Shown in pieces: positions 27,590-36,881 of a stretch of DNA of 64,000 nucleotides. The notes beneath the pieces were generated by a model that saw nothing but the letters and a program-made list of their open reading frames with translations, made no database searches and was not told the origin of the DNA. Every line of letters begins with the position of its first letter. The first letter of the stretch is position 1. The position numbers and the translations under genes are program-made. Source of the stretch: Arthrobacter sp. PAMC 25486 (GTDB lineage: Bacteria > Actinomycetota > Actinomycetes > Actinomycetales > Micrococcaceae); the NCBI RefSeq assembly GCF_000785535.1, contig NZ_CP007595.1, positions 1,736,001 through 1,800,000 of the forward strand. Reading direction: 5' to 3'.

Positions 27590-28626
27590 CTACCCCTTAC
27601 CCGAACTCCGCACCTGCGCCCGCTGGCGTGCCTGCCTCCGCCCCGGCACACCAGTCCCCCGCACACCAACCAGCGCCCAGCGCCTCGGCGCAGGCTTTGC
27701 TGGCCGTGCGCAGCGAAGTGGCAAAGGCAGTTGTTGGCCAGGAGGCCACAGTGACGGGCCTGCTCATTGCGCTCCTGGCGGGAGGCCATGTGTTGTTGGA
27801 GGGTGTGCCCGGTGTTGCCAAAACCCTGCTGGTGCGGGCCCTGTCCACGGCACTGAGCCTTGACACCAAGCGGGTCCAGTTCACCCCCGATCTGATGCCC
27901 GGCGACGTGACGGGCTCCTTGATCTATGACGCCGCCACCTCGGCCTTCACGTTCCGTGCGGGACCGGTATTCACGAACATTTTGCTAGCCGATGAAATCA
28001 ACCGCACGCCGCCCAAGACGCAGGCCTCATTGCTTGAAGCCATGGAGGAACACCAGGTGTCGGTTGACGGTGTCTCACGCCGCCTGCCGTCGCCGTTCAT
28101 GGTTGCGGCCACCCAAAACCCGGTCGAGTACGAGGGCACCTACCCGCTGCCCGAGGCCCAACTGGACCGTTTCCTGCTCAAACTCACCATGGACCTGCCG
28201 GGCCGGGACGATGAGATCGAGGTGATTCGCAGGCATAGCCGCGGCTTTGACCCTCAGGACCTCCACGGTGCCGGGGTGCGCGCCGTGGCCGGCGCAGCCG
28301 AACTGGCCCAGGCCCAACAAGAGGTGTCGCAGGTTGGCGTGGCCGATGAAATCCTGGCCTATGTTGTTGATCTGGTCAGGGCCACCCGCACCGCACCATC
28401 GTTCCAGTTGGGTGTTTCCCCGCGCGGCGCAACCGCCATCCTGAAGTCGGCACGCGCCTATGCGTGGCTGTCTGGACGCAGCTTTGTCACCCCCGATGAC
28501 ATCAAGGCTCTCGCCCTGCCCACACTGCGCCACAGGGTGGCACTGCGTCCCGAGGCCGAGATGGACGGGGTCGCCGTCGACGACATCCTGCGCTCCATCC
28601 TGGCCACCGTGCCGGTCCCCCGCTAA
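27586..28626 (+). CDS. MoxR-family AAA+ ATPase
   Basis: MoxR ATPases act as chaperones that assemble or activate partner proteins, often VWA-domain proteins. The 346-residue product has Walker A GVPGVAKTLL (about 73-82), Walker B ILLADEINRTPPKTQ (132 onward), the sensor segment MVAATQNPVEYEGTYPLPEAQLDRF and a C-terminal lid with ATAILKSARAYAWLSGR. The first 40 residues are a P/A/S-rich extension. The next gene encodes the likely partner, a DUF58 protein. Confidence 0.93.
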   Translation: MTTPYPNSAPAPAGVPASAPAHQSPAHQPAPSASAQALLAVRSEVAKAVVGQEATVTGLLIALLAGGHVLLEGVPGVAKTLLVRALSTALSLDTKRVQFTPDLMPGDVTGSLIYDAATSAFTFRAGPVFTNILLADEINRTPPKTQASLLEAMEEHQVSVDGVSRRLPSPFMVAATQNPVEYEGTYPLPEAQLDRFLLKLTMDLPGRDDEIEVIRRHSRGFDPQDLHGAGVRAVAGAAELAQAQQEVSQVGVADEILAYVVDLVRATRTAPSFQLGVSPRGATAILKSARAYAWLSGRSFVTPDDIKALALPTLRHRVALRPEAEMDGVAVDDILRSILATVPVPR

Positions 28627-28705
28627 ACCGGCTCCGGCTCCGGCTCCGGGAAACTCTCCCCCGACTGAGCCGCCTTCCCACTCCTGAGAACGGATCAAGG
28701 ACACC

Positions 28706-29998
28706 ATGGCCATATCGGGCAGATTCTTCTTCTTGGCACTAGCGGCGCTGGTGCCCATCATTGCCATGCCTGGGTTCGCCACCTGGCTGTTGTCGCTGGC
28801 TGTTTTGGCCGTGGTGCTCACAGTTGACCTAGCTCTGGCCGCCTCACCCCAAAAAGTGGCCCTGCAGCGCAGCATCCCCCAGGGTGTGCGGTTGGGCGAA
28901 CCCTGTACTGCCGTGCTGCGCCTGGCCAATGAATCCCCGAGGCTGCTGCGAGCCGGCATAAAGGATGGCTGGCAGCCCTCGGCCGGGGCGGTCAATGCCT
29001 TGCAAAGCGTGCGCATTCGGCCCGGGGAACGGGCGGTGCTCACCGTGTCGCTCACCCCGTCCCGGCGCGGGGACCTGTTCACCCACCACGTCAGCGTGCG
29101 CTCTTTTGGCCCGCTGGGCATGGCCGCCCGGCAACGCACCATCCCGGCACCCGGAACCCTGCGCGTGCTGCCGCCGTTTCACGCCAAGCGCCACCTGCCC
29201 TCAAAATTGCGCAAACTGCGCGAACTTGATGGCAGGGCGGCCGTGCAGATCCGCGGTGCCGGCACAGAGTTTGATTCGCTGCGTGACTATGTGCGCGGCG
29301 ACGATGTGCGTTCCATCGATTGGCGGGCCACGGCCCGGCGCCAGGACGTGGTGGTGCGCACCTGGCGGCCCGAACGGGACCGGCGGGTGGTCATTGTCCT
29401 GGACACCTCCCGCACCTCGGCCAGCCGCATCGCCGATGAGACGGCCCTTGACACGGGCATCGAGGCGTCCCTGCTCCTTGCCGTTTTGGCCGAGCGCGGC
29501 GGCGACCGCGTCAGCCTGCTCGCCTACGACCGCCGGGTGCGTGCCAAAGTCTCTTCCACCGGCAAGGGCAATCTGCTCAACGCCATGGTGCAGGCCTTGG
29601 CACCCCTGGAGCCGGAACTTATTGAACTGAACACCTCGGCCGTGGCCGGCGCCGTCCGCTCCGTCACGGCACACAGGGCGTTGATTGTGCTGGTGACCTC
29701 CCTCGACGCCGGCTCCGCCGAAGAGGGACTGATTCCGCTGGCCACCTCCTTGGCCCGCCAACATGTTGTGGTGGTTGCCACCGTGCGCGACCCCGCCATG
29801 GATGAGGCCCGTCTGGACCGATCAAGCACGACGGCGGTCTACCGGGCTGCCGCTGCCGAGCACACCCTCAACCGGCGGGCCGCCATTACGGCCGTGCTCC
29901 AGCAATCGGGCGTGGATGTGGTGGATGCTCCCCCGCAGGAACTCCCGCCAGCCTTGGCCGATGCCTACATCAGGCTCAAGGCTGCAGGACGGCTCTAG
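28706..29998 (+). CDS. DUF58 protein with VWA-like fold, MoxR partner
   Basis: The 430-residue product has two N-terminal membrane helices (about 5-45) and a beta-rich region. The DUF58 signature DSLRDYVRGDDVRSIDWRAT lies near residues 188-208, followed by a VWA-like fold starting VVIVLDTSRTS near 229. The VWA metal site is partial (DTSRTS instead of DXSXS with spacing variation). Such proteins usually work with MoxR in envelope or stress functions. An AAGGAC site precedes the ATG; 79 bases separate it from moxR. Confidence 0.9.
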   Translation: MAISGRFFFLALAALVPIIAMPGFATWLLSLAVLAVVLTVDLALAASPQKVALQRSIPQGVRLGEPCTAVLRLANESPRLLRAGIKDGWQPSAGAVNALQSVRIRPGERAVLTVSLTPSRRGDLFTHHVSVRSFGPLGMAARQRTIPAPGTLRVLPPFHAKRHLPSKLRKLRELDGRAAVQIRGAGTEFDSLRDYVRGDDVRSIDWRATARRQDVVVRTWRPERDRRVVIVLDTSRTSASRIADETALDTGIEASLLLAVLAERGGDRVSLLAYDRRVRAKVSSTGKGNLLNAMVQALAPLEPELIELNTSAVAGAVRSVTAHRALIVLVTSLDAGSAEEGLIPLATSLARQHVVVVATVRDPAMDEARLDRSSTTAVYRAAAAEHTLNRRAAITAVLQQSGVDVVDAPPQELPPALADAYIRLKAAGRL

Positions 29999-30043
29999 AT
30001 CCTCGGCTCCGGATCAGCTGTGGCAGCCCTCAGCGTCAGTCCC

Positions 30044-30925
30044 TCAGGGCCGGGGTGCCACGAGCTTCAGGTCCCCCAGCTTTGCGGTCAGGACCTTGGT
30101 GAGCACCTCATGCCCGCTGGCGTTCAGGTGGACGCCGTCGGCCATTTTGTCGGCCAGGCCGTAGCGGGTGATCCAGTCACCGGCACTGATAAACCGTATC
30201 CCATTGCGCTGGGCAATTCCGGCCAATAGCGCATCGACCTGGACCCTGCGGCCGCCGGCAGCGGCTCCGCTGGACAAGGTGCCGATGAACAGGAAATCGG
30301 ATCTCGGATAGCTGGCCTTCAGGTCCCGCAGCAGCCGCTCGGCATTGTCCATGATCTGGGCATCCGAGGCACCCTGAGCGGCGTCGTTGCCGCCGCCCTG
30401 GACCACTACCAATGCCGGATTGCCATACGGGAGCATGACCGCGCCGCTCTCCACGGCATCCGGATAGTTGGCGTGGAAGGTTGTTCCGGCCACAAAACCG
30501 GTGCCGGGGGCACCCACAAAGTCCACCTTGTAGCCGCGTGCGGCAAGCCCCGCGGCCACCCATGTATGGGCGCCGTCGGTTCCTGCGGCGCCCGCTGACT
30601 GGGAATCCCCCATGAGCACGGCCGTTCGCGCCACCGCGGGGTCTAGGATTTCGCGGCGGCCCGAGACAGGATTTAACACAATCGTGCCGGCTGGTAGGTC
30701 CCACACCGACACGGCCTCGTCCGGACTGCCGGAGTCCACCGCCCGGCCGCCGTCGGGAAGCGCGTTCCGGTCCGCCGCTGCGGGGGCCGGCTCAACTGCG
30801 ACGGCCGGCGGCGCCACAACCCGGGGCACGGGGTATGTCGGCACCACCACGGGCCCCAGCAGGGCCGTGGAAATGGCTAGGGCAAGGCCCGCCCCACCCC
30901 TCAAGGCCAGCTTTCTTGCTTCCAT
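30044..30925 (-). CDS. Exported SGNH/GDSL-family hydrolase
   Basis: The 293-residue product has a signal peptide-like N-terminus (about 1-30) and a proline/alanine-rich linker. The SGNH hydrolase domain has block I VLMGDSQSAG (catalytic Ser), block III GGGNDAAQG (Asn) and block V DKMADGVHLNASGH (Asp-X-X-His). These enzymes hydrolyse esters of lipids, acylated sugars or cell-wall components; the substrate cannot be inferred. It stands alone between the DUF58 operon, with which it is convergent, and the MetE-like gene. Confidence 0.85.
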   Translation of the reverse strand: MEARKLALRGGAGLALAISTALLGPVVVPTYPVPRVVAPPAVAVEPAPAAADRNALPDGGRAVDSGSPDEAVSVWDLPAGTIVLNPVSGRREILDPAVARTAVLMGDSQSAGAAGTDGAHTWVAAGLAARGYKVDFVGAPGTGFVAGTTFHANYPDAVESGAVMLPYGNPALVVVQGGGNDAAQGASDAQIMDNAERLLRDLKASYPRSDFLFIGTLSSGAAAGGRRVQVDALLAGIAQRNGIRFISAGDWITRYGLADKMADGVHLNASGHEVLTKVLTAKLGDLKLVAPRP

Positions 30926-31240
30926 GACGCCCCCGAAAATACGTAGTTAGGGAAACAATGCTAATAGCCGATGGTGAATTGCTGAGGAACTGGGGGTAAC
31001 GAATTGCCGTCAATTCTGCCTGCCGCGGCATCACCATTAGTCGGCCCTTCTTGGGAATGCCGTAACGCGTTGCAGGGCGGACTGCAGTCCCCGTCGATGC
31101 TGATCCATCGTTGGGTGGCGAGCAGGGCGTCATCTCATATCTCGACGAAGCGGTGGCGGCGTGAGCGGTGGCGGGGTGAGCAGTGGCGGGTGGCGGGTGG
31201 TGGGTGGTGGTGGCGAGGAGGGCGAGGGATGACGGGCGGT
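30926..31240. other. Intergenic region with small inverted repeat and G-rich tract
   Basis: No gene is supported in these 315 bases. They contain the start-side region of the SGNH hydrolase, a small palindrome GAATTG/CAATTC at 31001-31016, and a purine/G-rich tract at 31150-31235. The tract has G runs at 31173, 31188, 31195 and 31202 and could form a G-quadruplex on the plus strand. The MetE-like gene ends at 31241. Confidence 0.6.
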
Positions 31241-32476
31241 CTAGCGGTAGCGAATTGCACTCAATTCCTCGGCAACTTCCAGCGACCGTTCCAACACCTG
31301 TCGCGCCTCCTGCGGGGAGAGTGCCGCGAGGCTGCCGGACGGGGTGATCCGCAACTGCGGGAGCAGTGCCATTTCCAAGCCCAGGCTGCGCCACGGCACC
31401 ATGATCCGTTCCACCAGGGCTGCGTACGACGGCAGCGCCACACCCGGGCGGGCAGGGACAGTTCCGGCCCACACACCCGTGCCGGATTCCAGCGCTTCGG
31501 CCAGCTGTTCCCAATGCCCGGTGTCCAAGTTGTGCAGCGGCACGGCGACGGCATCGATGCCGCTGCCCAGGGCAATACCCAGTGCAGTTCGCCAAGCAGT
31601 AGCCTCGGCCGCAGCCGTGTCATCCCCTGCACCCCGAACTGAGAAGGACTGGTCTGCGCCGGCTTGGGCGGTGCCGGTCCGGGCAGCCACCGCCTGCGCG
31701 GCACCGCTTTCCGGCGCGAGGTTCATGGACACCTGGTTGAAACCGGCCCGACGGGCGGCTGCCACAAAGTCCGTCCAGGCCTGGCGCAGCTCGGAGGCAG
31801 GAATGGAGCGCAGAGTCCTGTAGCCGGATGCCGTGGGGATGGTTCCGGCCAGTGCACCGGCCACGCCCGGCTCATCAATTTGCAAGGTCAGCGCCGCACC
31901 AGGAACCGCAGACCGCAGCTGTTGGGCGTGGGCGAGCAGGCCGTCGCCCAGCGATTCGGCGATGTCACGCCGTGCCCCGTGGTCGCGCAGGGCCCGCTCA
32001 CCATAGTGGAGGTGGAGCGCCGCAGCCAGCGACACGGGGCCCAAGACGTGGACCTTGTATTCAGCCGGCGCCAATTCGCCAGCTCCCACAACGTCGGCCA
32101 GGACGTTGATGTCCGTGGACAGCGCGGATGTTGCCCGGCGCTGGTCCTGGCCCGGGCGGTCAACGATGCGCCAGCCGTAGGGCTGGACGTCAACAGGCAT
32201 CTCAACGAGCATCGCTGCCGTGCGCCCCACAGCGTCCGAACCCACACCCCGTGCGGGCAGGCTGGCCAGCCCGGGCAGATGTGGTTCAAGCAGCACCCCG
32301 AGGCCAACCTTGGCCGCCTCCACCGGGTCGGCGCCCGGCCACGGGCCCAGGGATGTGGCGGTGGCAACGGGTTCGGCCACCGGTGCGGTACGGGTCGCCG
32401 CCTCGCCAGCACCGCGGTGTTCGGAGGCACTCCGCGGGTGGGCGGAAGGTGAGCCGGTATCTGCTGAGGGGCTCAC
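31241..32476 (-). CDS. Actinobacterial MetE-like (methionine synthase-family) protein
   Basis: The 411-residue product looks like the TIM-barrel C-terminal module of cobalamin-independent methionine synthase as found in the actinobacterial Rv3015c group. It has VHVLGPVSLAAALHLHYGE, TLQIDEPGVAGAL and LQVLERSLEVAEEL-like terminal helices. The metal-binding H-X-C pair and the distal cysteine of true MetE are not seen, so methyl transfer from methyltetrahydrofolate is doubtful. The start GTG overlaps the chorismate mutase stop as GTGA, so they form an operon. The real role is unknown. Confidence 0.7.
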   Translation of the reverse strand: MSPSADTGSPSAHPRSASEHRGAGEAATRTAPVAEPVATATSLGPWPGADPVEAAKVGLGVLLEPHLPGLASLPARGVGSDAVGRTAAMLVEMPVDVQPYGWRIVDRPGQDQRRATSALSTDINVLADVVGAGELAPAEYKVHVLGPVSLAAALHLHYGERALRDHGARRDIAESLGDGLLAHAQQLRSAVPGAALTLQIDEPGVAGALAGTIPTASGYRTLRSIPASELRQAWTDFVAAARRAGFNQVSMNLAPESGAAQAVAARTGTAQAGADQSFSVRGAGDDTAAAEATAWRTALGIALGSGIDAVAVPLHNLDTGHWEQLAEALESGTGVWAGTVPARPGVALPSYAALVERIMVPWRSLGLEMALLPQLRITPSGSLAALSPQEARQVLERSLEVAEELSAIRYR

Positions 32477-32946
32477 TTAAGCGCCGTGCCGCCGTCGTCC
32501 GTGTCAGTGTCCGCATGGGCGACAAAGCCCTGGCCATCGAGGCTGACCACGGGAACAACGCCCGTGGCGGCCACGGCGGAGTGGCTCTGGGAGATGGCCT
32601 GGTGGTGGTGAATGACCTCGCTGATGATGAAGTTCAGGAATTTTTCGGCGAAAGCGGGGTCCAGGTTGGCCGACTCGGCGAGGGCTCGCAGGCGGTGAAT
32701 CTGGGCCTTTTCACGGTTGGGATCGGCTGCGGGAAGCTGGTGGGCGGCCTTGAGAATGCCAACTCGCTGGGTGGCCTTGAACCGTTCGGCGAGCAGGTAC
32801 ACGAGGGTGGCGTCAAAGTTGTCGATGCTCGAGCGGATGGAGAGCAGCTCGGCCATGACGGCCGGGTCAACGGCACCCGTGAGGGAACTGGCGGCCGGGT
32901 CAAAATCTTCAACGGACAGGTGCTGCGGGTGGCTCGATTCGGTCAT
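32473..32946 (-). CDS. Chorismate mutase, AroQ type
   Basis: Chorismate mutase converts chorismate to prephenate for phenylalanine and tyrosine synthesis. The 157-residue product has the AroQ helical pattern: ELLSIRSSIDNFDATLVYLLAERFKATQRVGILKA, then DPNREKAQIHRLRALAE and FLNFIISEVIHHHQ. These supply the arginine and lysine residues of the active site. The N-terminal 25 residues and the C-terminal tail are variable. The terminator-like stem upstream (32959-33005) separates it from the ABC operon, so the gene probably has its own promoter close by. Confidence 0.88.
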   Translation of the reverse strand: MTESSHPQHLSVEDFDPAASSLTGAVDPAVMAELLSIRSSIDNFDATLVYLLAERFKATQRVGILKAAHQLPAADPNREKAQIHRLRALAESANLDPAFAEKFLNFIISEVIHHHQAISQSHSAVAATGVVPVVSLDGQGFVAHADTDTDDGGTALK

Positions 32947-32958
32947 AGGGACAGTTTA

Positions 32959-33005
32959 GGCGGTGCGCCGGGTGGACAAAACTCCTGTCCACCCGGCGCA
33001 CCGCC
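32959..33005 (-). terminator. 20-bp-arm hairpin at the end of the oligopeptide ABC operon
   Basis: Arms 32959-32978 (starting GGCGGTGCGCCGGG) and 32986-33005 are perfect reverse complements around a seven-base loop. The stem is 29 bases downstream of the ABC ATPase stop. It has no T tract but is very stable. Confidence 0.75.
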
Positions 33006-33033
33006 TGCCCTTGGCCTGGTCCCGGCGGGCGGG

Positions 33034-34758
33034 CTAATTCGCGGCCAGCAACGCCTGGTGAATGGCGCGCCGCTGCGCTTGTTCGGCCGGGTTCGGCACA
33101 GGCAGGGAGGCGATCAACCGTTTCGTATAGTCGTGCTGCGGGTTGCCCATGATCTGGTTGCCGATGCCCTGTTCCACCAGGGATCCCTTGTACAGCACCC
33201 CCACCCACTCGGCCAGGATGTCCACGACGGCCAAATCGTGGCTGATAAACAAGGCCGCAAAACCTAGCTCCGTTTGAATCTCCCGGAACAGTTCCAGCAC
33301 CTTCGCCTGAACCGAAACATCCAGCGCCGACGTGGGTTCATCGGCGATCAGCAGCTTGGGCTTAAGGGCCAGGCCGCGCGCCAGGGAGGCACGCTGGCGC
33401 TGCCCGCCTGACAGCTCATGAGGAAACCGCTTGGCGTATGCGCTTGGCAGCTGGACCGACTCAAGGAGTTCCGCCACCTTTTTGCTCACGGCCGGGGCGG
33501 AGAGCTCGGTGTGGATGAGCAACGGTTCGGCCACGCACTCGCCAATGGTCAGGTGCGGGTTGAATGACGCCGCAGGATCCTGGAACACGAAACCGATGTC
33601 CTTACGCAGCGGCCGGAAGGAGCGTTCCTTGTAATTGAGCATTTCGTAGCCCAGAACCTCCAGTGAGCCGCCGGTTGTGCGGTTCAGCCCGGCAATGGCA
33701 CGCCCAATGGTGGTCTTGCCCGAACCGGACTCCCCCACCAGGCCAAACACTTCACCGGCGCTGATGGTGAAGGACACCTTGTCCACGGCCCGGAACGCCG
33801 GGCTGCCCAAACGTCCGGGATATTCAATCTCCAGGTCCGTGGCTCGCACCAACACTTCCTTGTCCTGGAAGGCGCGCGCGGTGAACCCTTCGGAGGCCGA
33901 ATTGTGGCCCAGGTGGGGCACAGCCGCCAGCAGTTTTTGCGTGTACGCCTCCTTCGGGGCGGCAAACAACACCTCCGCACTGGCTTCCTCCACGACGTCG
34001 CCTTCAAACATGACAACCACACGGTCTGCCAAATCCGCCACGACGCCCATGTTGTGGGTGATCAGCACAATGGAGGTGCCGTAACGGTCGCGCAGGTCCC
34101 GCAGCAGCTCCAGGATTTCAGCCTGGACCGTGACATCGAGTGCGGTGGTTGGTTCATCCGCCACAATCAGGCCGGGGTTCAGGGCAAGCGCAGCAGCAAT
34201 GACGACGCGTTGCTTCTGGCCACCGGAGAATTGGTGAGGGTAGTAGTCAACACGTTTTTCCGGCTCGGGAATGCCTACCTTGGACAGCGCCTCAATGGCA
34301 AGATGACGAGCTTCCTTCTTCCCCACCCGCTTCCCGTCCGGACGGTGGGCACGCAGCCCTTCGGCAATCTGCCAGCCCACTGTGCGCACCGGGTTCAACG
34401 CCGTGGAGGGTTCCTGGAACACCATGGCCACGTCACGGCCGCGAAGCTGACGCAGCTGTTTCGCACTGACGGTGATAACATCATTGCCGCTAATGACCAC
34501 GGCGCCACTGCTCTCCGCTGTCTCCGGCAGCAACCCCAGAATGGCCTTCGCCGTGACTGTCTTACCCGACCCTGATTCACCCACGATCGCCACAATTTCA
34601 CCGGGCGCCACGCTAAGGGACACTTCCTTCACCGCCTTCACATCACCCTGGTCGGTGGTAAAGGTGACCTTTAAATCTGCGATGTCCAGGACGGGCCGCG
34701 GCTCGGCTTCCCCTACGGGGCTGTGGCCCGCGGGGCTGTTGCTTGCGTGCCGGCTCAT
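33034..34758 (-). CDS. Oligopeptide/dipeptide ABC transporter, fused double ATPase (DppD-DppF type)
   Basis: The 574-residue product fuses the two ATPases that are separate in E. coli. The first half has Walker [13 protein letters not shown] (about 60), signature [15 protein letters not shown] and Walker [13 protein letters not shown]. The second half has [12 protein letters not shown] (about 345), [15 protein letters not shown] and [12 protein letters not shown]. Both halves keep the oligopeptide-family C-terminal extension that includes PHLGH and PVPNP. The start overlaps the permease stop as ATGA. It would power import of peptides or a related substrate such as nickel or opines. Confidence 0.93.
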   Translation of the reverse strand: MSRHASNSPAGHSPVGEAEPRPVLDIADLKVTFTTDQGDVKAVKEVSLSVAPGEIVAIVGESGSGKTVTAKAILGLLPETAESSGAVVISGNDVITVSAKQLRQLRGRDVAMVFQEPSTALNPVRTVGWQIAEGLRAHRPDGKRVGKKEARHLAIEALSKVGIPEPEKRVDYYPHQFSGGQKQRVVIAAALALNPGLIVADEPTTALDVTVQAEILELLRDLRDRYGTSIVLITHNMGVVADLADRVVVMFEGDVVEEASAEVLFAAPKEAYTQKLLAAVPHLGHNSASEGFTARAFQDKEVLVRATDLEIEYPGRLGSPAFRAVDKVSFTISAGEVFGLVGESGSGKTTIGRAIAGLNRTTGGSLEVLGYEMLNYKERSFRPLRKDIGFVFQDPAASFNPHLTIGECVAEPLLIHTELSAPAVSKKVAELLESVQLPSAYAKRFPHELSGGQRQRASLARGLALKPKLLIADEPTSALDVSVQAKVLELFREIQTELGFAALFISHDLAVVDILAEWVGVLYKGSLVEQGIGNQIMGNPQHDYTKRLIASLPVPNPAEQAQRRAIHQALLAAN

Positions 34759-35690
34759 GCGTCCACCAATTCCTTCTTCTTTTTGGCCCGTTTCCGGCCC
34801 CGCAGGCGCGGGTCATTGAGGTCATTCATGGACTCGCCCAGCAGAGTCAGCCCCAGCACAGTCAGCACAATGGCCGCACCCGGGTACACACCTGTCCACC
34901 AGATTCCGGCCGTGGCATCGGACTGGGCGTGGTTGAGGTCGTAACCCCATTCCGCCGCCGTGGAGGGTTCAATGCCGAAGCCCAGGAAGCCGAGACCGGC
35001 CAAGGTCAGGATCGCCTCCGAGGCGTTCAGGGTGAAGATCAGCGGCAGCGTGCGGGTGGCGTTCTTGTAAATGTGCCGGGCCATGATGCGCACACTGGAG
35101 GCCCCCACCACAATGGCCGACTCCACAAAAGGTTCCGCCTTGAGCCGGATCGTTTCAGCCCGGATCACTCGGTAATACTGCGGAATGAACACGACGGTGA
35201 TGGAAATGGCGGCCGAGAAAATGCCGGTCCACATGGAGGAGCGCCCCTGGTTCAGCGCAATCGACATGACCATGGCCAGCAGCAGCGTCGGGAAGGCATA
35301 GATCGCATCCGCCACAACCACCAGGATCCGGTCCAGCCAGCCGCCAATATAGCCCGAAACCAGGCCCAGGATCACGCCCAGGAAGATCGACAGCGCAACC
35401 GCAACCACAATCACAAGGAAGGCTGTCTGGGAACCCCAAATGGTGCGGGACAAGACATCATAACCTCCCGCCGTCGTGCCCCAAAGATGAACGGACGACG
35501 GCGGTGCCTGAGTTTCATTGAAGCGCTGGGTTGCGCCGTAGGGGGCGAGCAACGGCGCAAGGGCGGCCGTCAGCAGGAAGATGCAGGTCATGGCAATGCC
35601 GGCAACCAGCATGCCGCGTTGCAGTCCCACACTCTTCTTTAGTTGGGCAAAGATGGGCAGGCGGCCCAGGAGTGAACGTTTCATCGCCAT
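34755..35690 (-). CDS. Oligopeptide ABC transporter permease, DppC type
   Basis: The 311-residue protein has an N-terminal OppC_N segment and six predicted membrane helices. The EAA-like loop FVESAIVVGASSVRIMARHIYKN couples to the ATPases. It ends four bases into the ATPase gene and starts three bases after the DppB-type permease, so the operon is tightly packed. Substrate specificity cannot be read from the permease. Confidence 0.92.
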   Translation of the reverse strand: MAMKRSLLGRLPIFAQLKKSVGLQRGMLVAGIAMTCIFLLTAALAPLLAPYGATQRFNETQAPPSSVHLWGTTAGGYDVLSRTIWGSQTAFLVIVVAVALSIFLGVILGLVSGYIGGWLDRILVVVADAIYAFPTLLLAMVMSIALNQGRSSMWTGIFSAAISITVVFIPQYYRVIRAETIRLKAEPFVESAIVVGASSVRIMARHIYKNATRTLPLIFTLNASEAILTLAGLGFLGFGIEPSTAAEWGYDLNHAQSDATAGIWWTGVYPGAAIVLTVLGLTLLGESMNDLNDPRLRGRKRAKKKKELVDA

Positions 35691-35693
35691 GGT

Positions 35694-36785
35694 TTAATAC
35701 CTCACCCTCGGGTCGATCAGCGCGGCGATGACGTCGACGATGAAGTTGGTGAGGGCCACGATCACTGCCAGCAGGGCCACGATGCCTTGGACGGCAACAA
35801 AGTCACGCGCGGTGAGGTAATGGGCCAGCTGGAAGCCGAGCCCTTTCCATTCGAAGGTGGTTTCGGTCAGCACGGCACCACCCAGCAGGAGCGCAATTTG
35901 CAGGCCCATGACCGTGATGATGGGGATGAGTGCCGGTTTGAAGGCGTGTTTGGTGACCAGCCGGTACTCGCTGACACCGCGGGACCGCCCGGCCTCGACG
36001 TAGTCCTTGCTGAGAGTGCCGATGACGTTGGTGCGCACCAGGCGCAGGAAGATGCCGGCTGTCAGCAGGCCGAGGGCGATGGCCGGGAGCACCGAGTGCT
36101 GGGCAACGTCCCAAAAGGCTTCCATGTTGCCGCTGCGCAGCGCATCCAACCAGTAGATGCCGGTGGGCGCCTCGAGTTGGGTCATGGCAATTTCCGTGCT
36201 GATGCTGGCCCGTCCGGCCACGGGGAACCAGCCCAGCCAAACCGAGAAGACCAGTTTCAGGAGCAGGCCTGCGAAGAACACCGGGGTGGCGTAGAAGGAG
36301 ATGGCCAGGACACGCAAGATCGCGTCCTGGTACTTGTCGCGCTTGTACGCGGCCAGCATGCCGAAAGGGATGCCGATGGCCAACGCCACCAACAGCGAGT
36401 TGATGGCCAGTTCGAGGGTCGCCGTGCCATAAGTGGCCAGCATGTCGGAGATGAGCTGGTTATCTGAGATGGTGCGGCCAAAGTTGCCTGTGGCGATCTG
36501 TCCCAGATATTCAAAGTATTGGATGAAAATGGGTCTGTCGTAGCCGGCTTCATGGATGCGTTCCGCCAGCTGATCCGGTGGCAGCCGCCCACCCAGTGCT
36601 GCTGTTATGGGATCCCCTGTCAGCCGCATCAGGAAAAACACCATGGTGACGAGGATGAAAATGGTGGGGAAAATCAAGACAAAACGGACGGCAAGGTACT
36701 TGCCGAGGCCGCCACCGGCCCTGTTCTTCTTGTGCGGTGCCGGCACGGCGGGTTCCTCCACCGGCAGGTCAATCATTGCGGTCAT
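35694..36785 (-). CDS. Oligopeptide ABC transporter permease, DppB type
   Basis: The 363-residue product has an N-terminal cytoplasmic extension of about 30 residues, then the DppB core. The first helix is FVLIFPTIFILVTMVFFLMRL, the EAA loop is YVEAGRSRGVSEYRLVTKHAFKPALIPI and the last segment is VDVIAALIDPRVRY. It is the second gene of the operon, following the substrate-binding lipoprotein and separated from it by a stem-loop at 36806-36846. The intact permeases contrast with the frameshifted binding protein. Confidence 0.92.
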   Translation of the reverse strand: MTAMIDLPVEEPAVPAPHKKNRAGGGLGKYLAVRFVLIFPTIFILVTMVFFLMRLTGDPITAALGGRLPPDQLAERIHEAGYDRPIFIQYFEYLGQIATGNFGRTISDNQLISDMLATYGTATLELAINSLLVALAIGIPFGMLAAYKRDKYQDAILRVLAISFYATPVFFAGLLLKLVFSVWLGWFPVAGRASISTEIAMTQLEAPTGIYWLDALRSGNMEAFWDVAQHSVLPAIALGLLTAGIFLRLVRTNVIGTLSKDYVEAGRSRGVSEYRLVTKHAFKPALIPIITVMGLQIALLLGGAVLTETTFEWKGLGFQLAHYLTARDFVAVQGIVALLAVIVALTNFIVDVIAALIDPRVRY

Positions 36786-36805
36786 GTGCGCCTATTTCTG
36801 GTGAT

Positions 36806-36846
36806 GCAAAAGGCGGGGCTCCTATGTTCGATGCCCCGCCTTTTGC
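36806..36846 (-). terminator. Stem-loop between the binding-protein gene and the permease genes
   Basis: GCAAAAGGCGGGGC (36806-36819) and GCCCCGCCTTTTGC (36833-36846) are perfect 14-bp arms with a 13-base loop. Reading on the minus strand, the stem ends in a TTTTGC arm. Such intercistronic hairpins usually give a higher level of the binding-protein message than of the permease message. Confidence 0.8.
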
Positions 36847-36881
36847 CACTGAGTTCTTGTCCTAGAGGTGCGTTGTGGGCA

